A stretch of 64,000 bases of DNA, taken from Gemmobacter serpentinus. GTDB taxonomy: Bacteria; Pseudomonadota; Alphaproteobacteria; Rhodobacterales; Rhodobacteraceae. Within the stretch, counting starts at the first letter, position 1. The number at the start of each line of letters is the position of its first letter. A program made the translations under genes and the position numbers. The notes below the pieces were generated by a model. That model was not told where the DNA came from and made no database searches. It saw only the letters and a program-made list of their open reading frames with translations. Location of the stretch: the NCBI RefSeq assembly GCF_008973825.1, contig NZ_WCHR01000018.1:124001-188000 (forward strand), written 5' to 3'. Of the stretch, positions 1 through 9,320 are shown piece after piece.

Positions 1-2
1 CG

Positions 3-3000
3 CTGCGCACGGTGGAGACGGCGGAATATCTGGCGGTCATGTCCGAGGCAGGCCAGATCGCCTTTCCGCCGGAAACCGTGCTGGCGCGGGGCCGGATCGA
101 GGCGGGTGGGATGCTGTGCTATGATCACAGGGCCCGGCGCAGCTTTGGCACCACCGAGGCACTGGAGATGCTGGCCGCGCGGCGCGACTATCCGGCGCTC
201 TTGTCGCAGGCGCGGCTGCGTCTGGCCGATCTGCCGCAGGTGCCGGAGGATCGTCAGGGCAGCCCCTTGCGCTATTCCGGCGATCTGGGGCGCGCGGCGC
301 GCTATGTCGCCTATAGCCACAATCAGGAAAGTTTCCGCTTTCTGATGGACCCTATGCTGGCGACCGGGGCCGAAAAGGTTTCGGCGATGGGCTATGGCAA
401 TGCGATCAACGCCCTGTCGGACAATGAGGGTGGTGTCGCCAAGTATTTCAGTCAGCGTTTCGCGCAGGTGACCAACCCGCCGCTCGACAGTATCCGTGAG
501 GCGGATGGCATGACGCTGCGGGTGGCGCTTGGGGCCAAGCCCAATCTCGGCGCGCAGCCCGCGCCGCAGATCGTTGTCGACAGCCCGATCCTGAGCCATC
601 TGGACATGCTGAAGATCCGCGAGCAGACGGCAACGCCGGTGCGCCGTTTCGAGATGCTTTATTCCCCGGTCTTCGGCGTCCCTGCCGCGAATGAGGCGGC
701 GCTGACCGCCGCGATTGACGCCATCGCGGCCGATGTCGCGGGCTTTGCGGCCGAAGCCGGAGGTATTGCCACGATCTCGGATCGCCACGTCAGCACGGAT
801 CGGGCCGCGATCCCGATGACGCTGATGGTGTCGGCCATCAACCAGAAACTGATCGAGGAAGGCCTGCGGCTACGCGTGTCGCTGATCGTGGAATCCGGCC
901 AGATTTCCTCCAGCCATCACATCGCTTGCGCCTTGGGCTTTGGGGCGGCGGCGGTCTATCCGCTGGGCGTGCAATTGCGCGCCGAAGAGAAATACGGGGC
1001 AGATGCCGACAAGGCCTTCCAGAAATTCGCCAAGGCCGCCGAGAAGGCCCTGATGAAGACCATGGGCAAGGTCGGACTTTGCACCGTCGAAAGCTATTCG
1101 GGCGGCGAGTTCTTTGAACCGAACTTCCTGGATACCAATGATGCAGTGTTCCGCCGTTACTTCCCGAATGTGAAAACGCCGGTGGGCGGCGTGACCTTTG
1201 AGGTTGTGGCGCAGGCAGTGGCCGACTGGCACCAGCACGCGCTGCGGGTCACGCGTGAGGACGAGATCCCCCTGCTGGGTCTGTTCAAGGAACGGGCCGA
1301 AGGCGCGGGCCACAGTTTTGGCACCACCGCCGTGCGCGGCTTTGTCGATATGACGGAAGAGGCGATCAGCTTCCCGCAGGGCGACGAAGATTCCGATCCG
1401 CTGCGCCTGATGACGCTGAACCGGCTGGAAGATGCCTTTGGCATTTCCGATGACGGCTATGCCAATACGAGCTTTGATCGCCTGACGCCGGAGCGGATCG
1501 ATGCCTTCCGCATCACGCCGGGTTATCGCGCCTTCTCGCGCATGATGGTCGAGGAACGCACCCGCCGTCCGGCCGCGCTGCGCGACGTGCTGGCCTTCCC
1601 CGCCGATGTGACGCGGGCGCAGGCCCCGGACGAGCTCCGCCGCGAGATGAAGAAGTTCGACCGCAAGGGTAACAACAGTTTTCTGGTGCGCGGCCTTGCC
1701 TGCGACGATCTGGGGGCAGGCCAGTTCCGGCTGGTTCTGACTGGGCCGTTGAAGGCCGATCTGGGCCGTCTGGATGCGCTGTCGCAAAGCCTGATCGCGC
1801 GCTTTGGCACAGATATCACCGGCCATTGGATCGAGGGGCTGGCGCTGCGCGTCGAGGCTGCGGGACAGGCCCGTGCCTGGCTGGCGCGTCTGCGTCCGGC
1901 ACCCGAGGGCTTGGATCTGGATGCGGTGCAACCCGCGCATCAGATCACGCCGCTTCTGGCCTCCGGCGCAATGTCGCATGGCGCGCTGGTTGCCACCGCG
2001 CATGAGGCGGTGGCGCATGGCACTAATATGGTCGGCGGCATGTCGAATTGCGGCGAGGGCGGCGAACACCTTAGCCGCTATGGCACCATTCGCGGCAGCA
2101 AGATCAAGCAATTCGCGAGCGGTCGTTTCGGGGTCTGGGCGGGCTATCTGGCCGATCCGCAACTGGAAGAGATCGAGATCAAGATCGGTCAGGGTGCCAA
2201 GCCCGGCGAGGGTGGCCAGCTGCCCGCGCCCAAGGTGACGGTGGAAATCGCGGCGGCCCGTGGGGGCACGCCGGGGGTCGAACTCGTCTCGCCACCGCCG
2301 CATCATGACACCTATTCGATCGAGGATCTGGCGCAACTGATCCATGATGCGAAATCCGCCCGGGTGCGGGTTGTGGTGAAACTGGTATCATCAGAGGGCA
2401 TCGGCACGATTGCGGTGGGCGTGGCCAAGGCGGGTGCTGATGTGATCAACGTGGCCGGCAATACCGGCGGCACGGGGGCGGCCTCGGTCACCTCGCTGAA
2501 ATATACCGGGCGCGCGGCCGAGATCGGCATCGCCGAGGTGCATCAGGCGCTGTCGGCCAACGGCTTGCGCGATCTGGTCACGCTGCGCTGTTCAGGGGCG
2601 CATCAGACCGGGTCGGATGTGGTGAAATCGGCGCTGCTGGGCGGCGACAGTTTTGAGTTCGGCACCACCGCGCTGATGATGCTGAAATGCGTGATGGCGA
2701 AGAACTGCAATATCAAATGCCCGGCGGGTCTGACCACCAACCCCGAGGCGTTTGACGGTGATCCGCGTGCGCTTGCGCAATATCTGCTGAACATCGCGCA
2801 TGAGGTGCGCGAAATTCTGGCGACGCTTGGCCTGCCGTCCTTGCAGGCGGCGCGGGGCCGGGCGGAACTGCTGCATCTGCTGGATCATCCCTCCAGCGTC
2901 GGGCAGCTGGATCTGCGCGCCATGCTGACCGAGGTGCCGGTCCTGCAAGTCGCAGATCCGGTTCGGATGCCGCGCGATTTTGCGGTGGATGATGCCTTTA

Positions 3001-4397
3001 TCGACCTGCTGCGCCCTGCGCTGGAAGGCGGCGCGATGCAGGTCGATCTGGGGGGCAACCTGCATCTGAACAACCGCCACAAATCGGTCGGCGGGCAGCT
3101 GGCCGTCGATCTGGAACGGATGTTGAACCATGAGGGCTTTGCACCCGCCGCAAGCCTTGTCGATGACCGTGGCCGTCGCTTCCTGCGGCCCGGAACGGTG
3201 CAGATCGCGACGCAAGGCGCGGCCGGGCAAAGCTATGGCGCGTTTTGCAATGACGGCATGGTGCTGACCCATACCGGCACCTGCAATGACGGCGTGGGCA
3301 AGGGCCAATGCGGTGGCGAGATCATCCTGCGCAGCCCCGGCGGCGGCTCGGATGCGGCGGGCGGCAATGTGCTGGTTGGCAACTTCGCGCTGTTCGGTGC
3401 GACAGGCGGGCGGCTGTTTGTTGAAGGTCAGGCGGGCGACCGCTTTGCCGTGCGCAACTCCGGTGCCAGTGCCGTGGTTGAGGGAGTGGGGGATTTCTGC
3501 GTCGAATACATGACCAATGGCGCGGTGCTGAACCTGGGTGCCTTTGGCAAGGGCTTTGCCAATGGCATGTCCGGCGGGTTTGCCTACCAGTATGACCCCT
3601 ATGACCAGCTTTCGGCCAAGGTCAGCCAGGATTCTGTTCGCCTCGGGCGGTTTGATGGTGGCGAAGAAAGTCTGGTCCATGTGCAGGCCGTGCGGCACTT
3701 GCTGGAATGGCACCATGCCGCCACCGGATCGGCCAAGGCCGCGTTCCTGCTGGCGAACTGGACGCAGGAGCAGGGGCATTTCGCCTTCGCCCTGCCGCGT
3801 GCCCTGCTGCGATATCAGGACGCGGACGAGATCCTGCGCACCAAACCCCGCAAGGATCTGCTGGAGGAACTGTCGCAGGCGCTGGTCAGCTTTCAGATCC
3901 GCAAGCTGAAAAAGGCATGGCGGGGTGGTATTCCGGTGCTGCGCGGGCAGGTGCCGGGTTATGGTGAGACCGATACCGAGGCGATGTTCGCGCTGCTGAA
4001 CCAGTGGACGGTGCTGGAGGTCGCGCAAGCGATGGCCCGCACCCGCGTTAAGGCGGCGGATGACAGCCCTGCGGCCCGCAAGGCCGCGCGCAACCTGATC
4101 CTGACCGAAGATTACGGGCTGATGACGCGGCTCGCCAAACACGCGCGTCAGGCGGTAGCCGATCATTCTGACGCCGAACTGGCGGCGCTGGTCGCCGACA
4201 AGCGGCTGTCGGATTACAAGGAGGCGCTGTCGTTGCGCAACATCCTGTCGATGGACAGCCCCGGCACCTATGGCTGGATCCTGGATCAAAGCCGCAAGAA
4301 CCGCCGCATTCTGGGAAAGATTCCCTCTTTCGAGGCGCTGTTCGCGCGCCAATCCCTGTCTGACCTGCCCCCCCTTACCGACCTGACCGGAGCCTGA
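3..4397 (+). CDS. GltB-like glutamate synthase large chain, 5' end outside window
   Basis: The frame is open from the window edge, so the N-terminus with the catalytic Cys of the class II glutaminase domain is missing; the first visible residues are the tail of that domain. Then come the glutamate-synthase central domain (about 75-340, with QVTNPPLDSIRE), the FMN/glutamate-synthase barrel (about 640-1000, with GQGAKPGEGG) and the GXGXG beta-helix (about 1060-1200, with GAAGQSYGAF). A 3Fe-4S cysteine cluster near residue 893 reads CVMAKNCNIKC, i.e. CX5CX3C; the classical enzyme has CX5CX4C as I recall it. After the GXGXG domain there are about 240 more residues, much longer than usual GltB tails. 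Family role: transfer of glutamine amide N to 2-oxoglutarate. No GltD is visible; the gene 4 bp downstream is a diflavin reductase that could supply electrons (inference). Confidence 0.9.
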   Translation: MRTVETAEYLAVMSEAGQIAFPPETVLARGRIEAGGMLCYDHRARRSFGTTEALEMLAARRDYPALLSQARLRLADLPQVPEDRQGSPLRYSGDLGRAARYVAYSHNQESFRFLMDPMLATGAEKVSAMGYGNAINALSDNEGGVAKYFSQRFAQVTNPPLDSIREADGMTLRVALGAKPNLGAQPAPQIVVDSPILSHLDMLKIREQTATPVRRFEMLYSPVFGVPAANEAALTAAIDAIAADVAGFAAEAGGIATISDRHVSTDRAAIPMTLMVSAINQKLIEEGLRLRVSLIVESGQISSSHHIACALGFGAAAVYPLGVQLRAEEKYGADADKAFQKFAKAAEKALMKTMGKVGLCTVESYSGGEFFEPNFLDTNDAVFRRYFPNVKTPVGGVTFEVVAQAVADWHQHALRVTREDEIPLLGLFKERAEGAGHSFGTTAVRGFVDMTEEAISFPQGDEDSDPLRLMTLNRLEDAFGISDDGYANTSFDRLTPERIDAFRITPGYRAFSRMMVEERTRRPAALRDVLAFPADVTRAQAPDELRREMKKFDRKGNNSFLVRGLACDDLGAGQFRLVLTGPLKADLGRLDALSQSLIARFGTDITGHWIEGLALRVEAAGQARAWLARLRPAPEGLDLDAVQPAHQITPLLASGAMSHGALVATAHEAVAHGTNMVGGMSNCGEGGEHLSRYGTIRGSKIKQFASGRFGVWAGYLADPQLEEIEIKIGQGAKPGEGGQLPAPKVTVEIAAARGGTPGVELVSPPPHHDTYSIEDLAQLIHDAKSARVRVVVKLVSSEGIGTIAVGVAKAGADVINVAGNTGGTGAASVTSLKYTGRAAEIGIAEVHQALSANGLRDLVTLRCSGAHQTGSDVVKSALLGGDSFEFGTTALMMLKCVMAKNCNIKCPAGLTTNPEAFDGDPRALAQYLLNIAHEVREILATLGLPSLQAARGRAELLHLLDHPSSVGQLDLRAMLTEVPVLQVADPVRMPRDFAVDDAFIDLLRPALEGGAMQVDLGGNLHLNNRHKSVGGQLAVDLERMLNHEGFAPAASLVDDRGRRFLRPGTVQIATQGAAGQSYGAFCNDGMVLTHTGTCNDGVGKGQCGGEIILRSPGGGSDAAGGNVLVGNFALFGATGGRLFVEGQAGDRFAVRNSGASAVVEGVGDFCVEYMTNGAVLNLGAFGKGFANGMSGGFAYQYDPYDQLSAKVSQDSVRLGRFDGGEESLVHVQAVRHLLEWHHAATGSAKAAFLLANWTQEQGHFAFALPRALLRYQDADEILRTKPRKDLLEELSQALVSFQIRKLKKAWRGGIPVLRGQVPGYGETDTEAMFALLNQWTVLEVAQAMARTRVKAADDSPAARKAARNLILTEDYGLMTRLAKHARQAVADHSDAELAALVADKRLSDYKEALSLRNILSMDSPGTYGWILDQSRKNRRILGKIPSFEALFARQSLSDLPPLTDLTGA

Positions 4398-4401
4398 TCC
4401 G

Positions 4402-6147
4402 ATGCGCATCCCCTATATCCCCGAGGACGCCCCCTTTAGCGGCGATCAGCGCGCCTGGCTTTCGGGCTTTCTGGCCGGGCTGCATTCGCGGCAGGCCATG
4501 GGGCTGGTGGAACCCGTCGCCGCTGTCGCCTCGGACGCGAAATCCGCCACGGTGCTGCATGTGCTTTATGGCACCCAGACCGGCAATTCGGAAATGCTGT
4601 CGGAAGATATTGCGACCCGCGCCCGTGGCATGGGGTTCGAGGCCCGCGTGCAGGCCATGGACGATGTGACGCCCGAGGCGCTGGCGGCGATGCGGCGCGC
4701 GGTGCTGGTCTGTTCGACCTATGGCGAGGGCGAGATGCCCGATAATGCCCAGCTGTTCTGGGAGGCCCTGCAAGCCTCCACCGCGCCCCGGTTGGAGGGG
4801 CTGAAATATGCGGTGCTGGCGCTTGGCGATACAGGCTATGACGGTTTCTGTCAGGCAGGCAAACTGCTGGATACGCAGATGGAACAGCTGGGTGCCACGC
4901 GGCTTGCCGCGCGCATCGATTGCGATGTGGATTATGAGGCAGCGGCTTTGGCCTGGGTCGATGCCACCTTGCCATTGGCCGGGGAAAGCCTTCAGGCGGT
5001 CGACACGACAACCGACGCTGCCGCCCCCGCGAAATCGGCGTGGAGCCGCAAGAGCCCCTATCCGTCGCGCCTTGCGGTGAACCGGCTGCTGTCGGGTGCG
5101 GCCTCCGCCAAGGAAATCCGGCATTATGAATTTGATCTGGGCACATCCGGCCTCAGCTATGAGGCGGGCGATGCGCTGGGCGTCACGCCGGTCAACGATC
5201 CGGCGCTGGTGGCAAGCCTGCTGGAACAACTGGGCGCTTCGGCCGATCAGGCAGTGGCAGGCCATGATCGCCCGCTGGGGGATCTGTTGACCCATGCCTT
5301 CGAGATCATGACCCCTTCGCGTGAGATGCTGGCCGAGATCGGCACCCGCGCCAGGGATGACACGCTGTCGCATGTGCTGGCGGGCGATGATCGCGCGGCA
5401 ATCGACGCCTGGCTTTGGGGGCGCGATCTGCTGGATCTGCTGCGCATGTTGCCAAAGGGCGCGATGCCGGCGAGCACCCTGCTGGGCCTGTTGAAGCCTT
5501 TGCAACACCGGGCCTATTCAATCTCCTCCAGCCCCCATGCCGCGCCGGGATCGGTGCATCTGACGGTCGCCTCGGTGCGCTGGATGCGTGAAGGGCGCAG
5601 CCATGGCGGGGTATGTTCCACCTTTCTTGCCGACCGCGCCGGGGCAGAATCCGGGATTTTCGTGCAGCCGAACAAGGCGTTCCGGGTGCCAACGGACGAC
5701 AATCTGCCGCTCATCATGGTGGGGCCGGGCACAGGCATCGCGCCGTTCCGTGCCTTTTTGCAGGAACGGCAGGCGCGGGGGGCCAAGGGGCCGAACTGGC
5801 TGTTCTTCGGCGATCAGCGCCGAGAAAGCGACTTCATCTATGAGGGCGAATTGTCCGAGATGGCAGCGCAGGGCGTGTTGACGCGGCTGGATCTGGCCTT
5901 TTCGCGCGATCAGTTCGAAAAGGTCTATGTCCAGACGCGGATGCGCGAGAATGGCAGGGCGCTGTTCGCCTGGCTCGAGGAGGGCGGCACCTTCTGTGTC
6001 TGCGGCGATGCAACCCGCATGGCGCGTGACGTGGATACCGCGCTGCACGACATCATCGCCACGCATGGGGGGCTGAGCCCTGAGGCCGCAGCCGAATATG
6101 TCAATGGCCTGAAGCGGGCGAAACGCTATCTGCGGGACGTTTATTGA
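4402..6147 (+). CDS. CysJ-like NADPH-dependent diflavin reductase
   Basis: 581-residue cytosolic flavoprotein with the CysJ/cytochrome-P450-reductase layout. The flavodoxin (FMN) domain is at about 52-195 (GTQTGNSEML), the FAD domain follows with the FAD signature YSISSSP near 369, and the NADPH-binding part has VGPGTGIAPFRAF near 440 and CVCGDATRMARDV near 530. It ends in an aromatic residue (RYLRDVY), as these reductases do. The family moves electrons from NADPH through FAD and FMN to a partner such as sulfite reductase. Only 4 bp separate it from the GltB-like gene, and no CysI hemoprotein is nearby, so the likely partner is the GltB-like chain (inference). The N-terminal 50 residues are specific to this type. 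The alternative, a sulfite-reductase subunit with a distant partner, cannot be excluded. Confidence 0.88.
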   Translation: MRIPYIPEDAPFSGDQRAWLSGFLAGLHSRQAMGLVEPVAAVASDAKSATVLHVLYGTQTGNSEMLSEDIATRARGMGFEARVQAMDDVTPEALAAMRRAVLVCSTYGEGEMPDNAQLFWEALQASTAPRLEGLKYAVLALGDTGYDGFCQAGKLLDTQMEQLGATRLAARIDCDVDYEAAALAWVDATLPLAGESLQAVDTTTDAAAPAKSAWSRKSPYPSRLAVNRLLSGAASAKEIRHYEFDLGTSGLSYEAGDALGVTPVNDPALVASLLEQLGASADQAVAGHDRPLGDLLTHAFEIMTPSREMLAEIGTRARDDTLSHVLAGDDRAAIDAWLWGRDLLDLLRMLPKGAMPASTLLGLLKPLQHRAYSISSSPHAAPGSVHLTVASVRWMREGRSHGGVCSTFLADRAGAESGIFVQPNKAFRVPTDDNLPLIMVGPGTGIAPFRAFLQERQARGAKGPNWLFFGDQRRESDFIYEGELSEMAAQGVLTRLDLAFSRDQFEKVYVQTRMRENGRALFAWLEEGGTFCVCGDATRMARDVDTALHDIIATHGGLSPEAAAEYVNGLKRAKRYLRDVY

Positions 6148-6358
6148 GGCCGATGCGCCGGAAGTGCCTTATGGTGGCGGCTGGCTGGCCAGACTGATGG
6201 CCGGGATCTGAACCGGAGTTGAACCGGCACGGGGCTTGACGCCTGTCCCCCGGCGGGCTAGCCCCGCAGGCACCCCAGCCTTTAGTCCGCGATCCGGACC
6301 TTTGTCCGCGCTCTGGCCAGGTATCCCGCCAATTTACCTTGCCGCAAAGGACAGCCTC

Positions 6359-7327
6359 ATGTCGCGCCTGCTTTGCCTTCTTATCCTCACGCTGATCGCG
6401 GCGCTGCCGGCAAGGGCCGAAGAGATCACCCTGCGCCACGGTCTGGGCGAGACCACCTTTGATCCGGCCAAGGTGCAGCGCATTGTCTCGGTCGGCTATC
6501 ATGAGCAGGATTTTCTCTATGGTCTCGGGCTTGCGCCGGTGGGCGTGCATGAATGGTTCGGCGACCGCCCCTATGCGACCTGGTCCTGGGCGGAAGGTGC
6601 GCGCGCGGCCCTGAATGCCACGCCCGAGGTGCAGAACGGCATGGAGATTGACGTGGAATGGGTCTGGTCGATGGAGCCCGATCTGATCATCGCGACCTTC
6701 GCGCCGCTGGATCCGCAGACCTATGCGCAGCTGTCGCAGATTGCGCCTGTGATCGGTCAGCCCGAAGGATATCCGCGTTGGGGTGCCCCCTGGGATGTGG
6801 AACTGCGCCTGATCGCGCAGGCCACCGCGCGCGAGGCCGAGGCCGATGCGATGATTGCCCGCATTCAGGCCCAGATCAATGCGGCCGCCAAGGCCTATCC
6901 GCAGTTCAAAGGCCATAGCGGCACGGCGGCCAGCTTTACCGATGGCCAGATCATCGGCTATCCGGTGCGCGATGGCGGAAACCGCCTGCTGGGGGCGCTT
7001 GGCCTGCAAAGCCCGGCTGAGTTTGACACGCTGTCGGGGGATCGCGGCAATTTCATGGTCAGCCCGGAACGGCTGGACATGTTCGATCTGGATGTCGTGC
7101 TGTGGCAGGTCGATGCGCCGTCGCGCGCGGTGATCGAGACGCTGCCATCGTGGCAGGCTACGCGCATGGCGCGTGAGGGGCGTGCGATCTGGACCGATGA
7201 GGAAATGATCGGCGCGATGAGCTTTCAGTCGCCCCTGTCGATCAGTTGGGCGCTGGATCGGTTGATTCTGCAACTGGATGCGGCCTTGGATGGCGATCCG
7301 GCGACCGGAACCGACCTGCCGCAATAG
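6359..7327 (+). CDS. Periplasmic iron-siderophore binding protein (FecB/FepB type)
   Basis: 322 residues with a Sec signal peptide of about 20 residues (MSRLLCLLILTL, cleavage after ARA). An in-frame ATG-less extension runs upstream, but the start at 6359 puts the signal peptide at the N-terminus. The mature protein fits the helical-backbone type III binding fold: an N-terminal lobe with KVQRIVSVGYHEQD, a long linking helix around DAMIARIQAQINAA and a C-terminal lobe. It would deliver a ferric chelate to the FecCD/FecE importer encoded at 11850-14611. It lies alone upstream of the sigma/anti-sigma/receptor genes, all on the plus strand. The ligand cannot be read from the sequence. Confidence 0.88.
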   Translation: MSRLLCLLILTLIAALPARAEEITLRHGLGETTFDPAKVQRIVSVGYHEQDFLYGLGLAPVGVHEWFGDRPYATWSWAEGARAALNATPEVQNGMEIDVEWVWSMEPDLIIATFAPLDPQTYAQLSQIAPVIGQPEGYPRWGAPWDVELRLIAQATAREAEADAMIARIQAQINAAAKAYPQFKGHSGTAASFTDGQIIGYPVRDGGNRLLGALGLQSPAEFDTLSGDRGNFMVSPERLDMFDLDVVLWQVDAPSRAVIETLPSWQATRMAREGRAIWTDEEMIGAMSFQSPLSISWALDRLILQLDAALDGDPATGTDLPQ

Positions 7328-7454
7328 GCGCTGTGTCTGCGGCGCAATTGCAACAGTGATCTGAAATTGCGGGTGCGTTGCCCGAATGGGTCATCCCCGC
7401 GGTTTGGTCGGGACGCGGGCTAGCTCGCTGCAAATCCTGACTTTTTCACTATGA

Positions 7455-7489
7455 TTTCACGGAGGCGGTCTCGGACAGATCCCGTGAAA
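7455..7489 (+). promoter_or_regulatory. Inverted repeat in the fecI-like leader
   Basis: TTTCACGG (7455-7462) pairs with CCGTGAAA (7482-7489) across a 19-base spacer, about 100 bases before the sigma-factor ATG. Related TTTTCAC sequences occur at about 7444 and 7516. It could be a leader hairpin or an operator for an iron regulator; no consensus was recognised. Confidence 0.3.
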
Positions 7490-7588
7490 GCTAAATTGCT
7501 GCGCTTGCACGGGAATTTTCACGCGCCTATCGAATGGCAAAGCGCCCTTCCCATCCGCTGGCGGGGCGAGGGTGAGCCTAATCGAGCG

Positions 7589-8092
7589 ATGACCGCGAAG
7601 GGTGAGAAAATAGCCGCGCTTTACATGGCGGAGCAGGGGCGGCTGCAACGCCAGATCACCCGCCGCGTCGGCTGTTCCAGCACGGCGGGCGATCTGGTGC
7701 AGGATATCTTTCTGCGGCTGTGGGAACGCGCGACCGACTGGACGGGCGAGCCTGCGGCCTATCTGAACCGCTGTGCCCGTAATGCCGCCATCGATCATCT
7801 GCGGGCAGAGACCCGTCGCAGCACCTTCTTTGCGGGCATTATGCCCGAGCAATATGCGGCAGCCCCCGCGACACCCGAGGCGATCTTGGCCGCGCGGCAG
7901 GATGTGCAGCGTGTCGATGATCTGCTGGCGCTGCTGCCGCAGCGGACCCGTCATATCTTCATCCTGAACCGTATCCATGGCCGCAGTTTCTCGGAGATTG
8001 CGATGGTGATGAATATTTCCAAACGCGCGGTGGAAAAGCATATGGCCAAGGCGGTCGCCGCCTGTGCGGGTGTGGCGGCGGGCGGCGACTGA
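7589..8092 (+). CDS. FecI-like ECF sigma factor
   Basis: 167 residues from ATG 7589. The frame is open further upstream, but this start gives the normal FecI length and places region 2 (DLVQDIFLRLWERA) where expected. Region 4 with its helix-turn-helix is at the C-terminus (RSFSEIAMVMNISKRAVEKH). The family directs RNA polymerase to iron-transport promoters when a loaded TonB receptor signals through FecR. The FecR gene follows 95 bp downstream and the STN-containing receptor after that, the standard order for this signalling cascade. Likely targets are the receptor promoter and possibly its own operon. Confidence 0.9.
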   Translation: MTAKGEKIAALYMAEQGRLQRQITRRVGCSSTAGDLVQDIFLRLWERATDWTGEPAAYLNRCARNAAIDHLRAETRRSTFFAGIMPEQYAAAPATPEAILAARQDVQRVDDLLALLPQRTRHIFILNRIHGRSFSEIAMVMNISKRAVEKHMAKAVAACAGVAAGGD

Positions 8093-8187
8093 GCGCGCCC
8101 GCGCCCAAGAAATATCTGTGCAAGCCGCCGATCCGTCCCTATGTCACCCGCAATGCCGTTTCAGCCAGCCCGGACCATGACCCCCGC

Positions 8188-9177
8188 ATGACTCCCGACG
8201 CCATCCCCCCATCACAGCCCGAGGCTCGGACCGATCCGTTGCAAGCCGCGGCGCAGGCGCATTTTCTGTCGCTGCTGGATGGGCCGGATGCGCAGACCCG
8301 CGCGGCGGTGGCGGCATGGCGGAAGGCCGATCCGGCGCATGAACAGGCGTTCCGCAAGATCGAGGCAGGCTGGCAGGTGGCGGGTGGACCTGCGGCGCGC
8401 ATGGCTGCGCAGGACGAGGCGCAGATTGCGGCCTATCTGGCCCGGATAGATCGCGCCAAGACCCGAAAGCGGGTGGCGGTCGCCCTTTGTGCGCTGTTGG
8501 CGCTTGGGGCGGGTGGCGGTGTCTGGCTGGAGCGTCCGCATCTGATTGCGGATCTGGCGGCGGATTACGTCTCACCGCGTGGTGCGCGAGAACAGGTTAC
8601 GCTGGCCGATGGCACGAAGGTTTTGCTGGATGCTGACAGCGCGCTGATCGAGGATTTCTCCGCGTCTGAACGTCGTGTCCGACTGCTGAGGGGCGCGGCC
8701 TTCTTTGATGTGACGCCGGGCGCGATCCCCTTTATCGTGAGCGCAGCCGAGGGCGAGGTGCGGGTGATGGGCACGGGGTTTGACGTGCGCCTGCAAGACA
8801 CCGGCGCAGACGTCACGCTGGAACATGGCAGCGTCGCACTGACGGCGGGCGGGCAGCCGCTGTTGCTGGAACCCGGGCAGAAGGCCAGCTTTGACCGGGC
8901 AGGCATCGGGCCGGTGCAAACGGTCGATCTGGGCGATGCGCTGGCCTGGCGCGGCGGGCGCTACACCTTTTATCGTGCCCGTTTGAGCGATGTGCTGAAC
9001 GAGATCGGTCGCTATCGCGCGGGTAGGATTGTCGTGACCTCGGCCAGTTTGGCCGAGGCACGGGTCACCGGCAGTTTCGTGCTGGATGACAGCGACACGG
9101 CGCTTGCGGCCCTGCAGGCAAGCCTTGGATTCCGGCAGCGCGTGCTGGCCGGGCGACTGACCATCATTTCGCCCTGA
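8188..9177 (+). CDS. FecR-like transmembrane anti-sigma/sensor
   Basis: 329 residues. The cytoplasmic N-terminal FecR-N region (about 15-75, with WRKADPAHEQAF) would bind the sigma factor. One membrane helix spans about 92-110. The periplasmic FecR domain starts near 130 (REQVTLADGTKVLLDADS). The C-terminal part (RLSDVLNEIGRYRAGRIVV) resembles an STN-like fold that docks with the receptor signalling domain. It carries the signal from the outer-membrane receptor at 9321-11747 to the FecI-like factor at 7589-8092. Confidence 0.9.
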   Translation: MTPDAIPPSQPEARTDPLQAAAQAHFLSLLDGPDAQTRAAVAAWRKADPAHEQAFRKIEAGWQVAGGPAARMAAQDEAQIAAYLARIDRAKTRKRVAVALCALLALGAGGGVWLERPHLIADLAADYVSPRGAREQVTLADGTKVLLDADSALIEDFSASERRVRLLRGAAFFDVTPGAIPFIVSAAEGEVRVMGTGFDVRLQDTGADVTLEHGSVALTAGGQPLLLEPGQKASFDRAGIGPVQTVDLGDALAWRGGRYTFYRARLSDVLNEIGRYRAGRIVVTSASLAEARVTGSFVLDDSDTALAALQASLGFRQRVLAGRLTIISP

Positions 9178-9320
9178 TCGCGGGCACCGGGCAGGCCGCT
9201 GCTCGCGCGTGAGAATTTTTCAAGACTCCAGTTCGGCGATCGGCCCTTTCAGGCGTGAACCCTGTAACGAGCACCAAGGCATAGGCGTCTGACCTGCAAC
9301 CCGGGCTCAAGGATCAGGAT

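Noticed and set aside
2592-4409. A 605-codon minus-strand frame opposite the GltB-like gene
   Set aside because: Antisense shadow of the GXGXG domain and C-terminal extension; no motifs.
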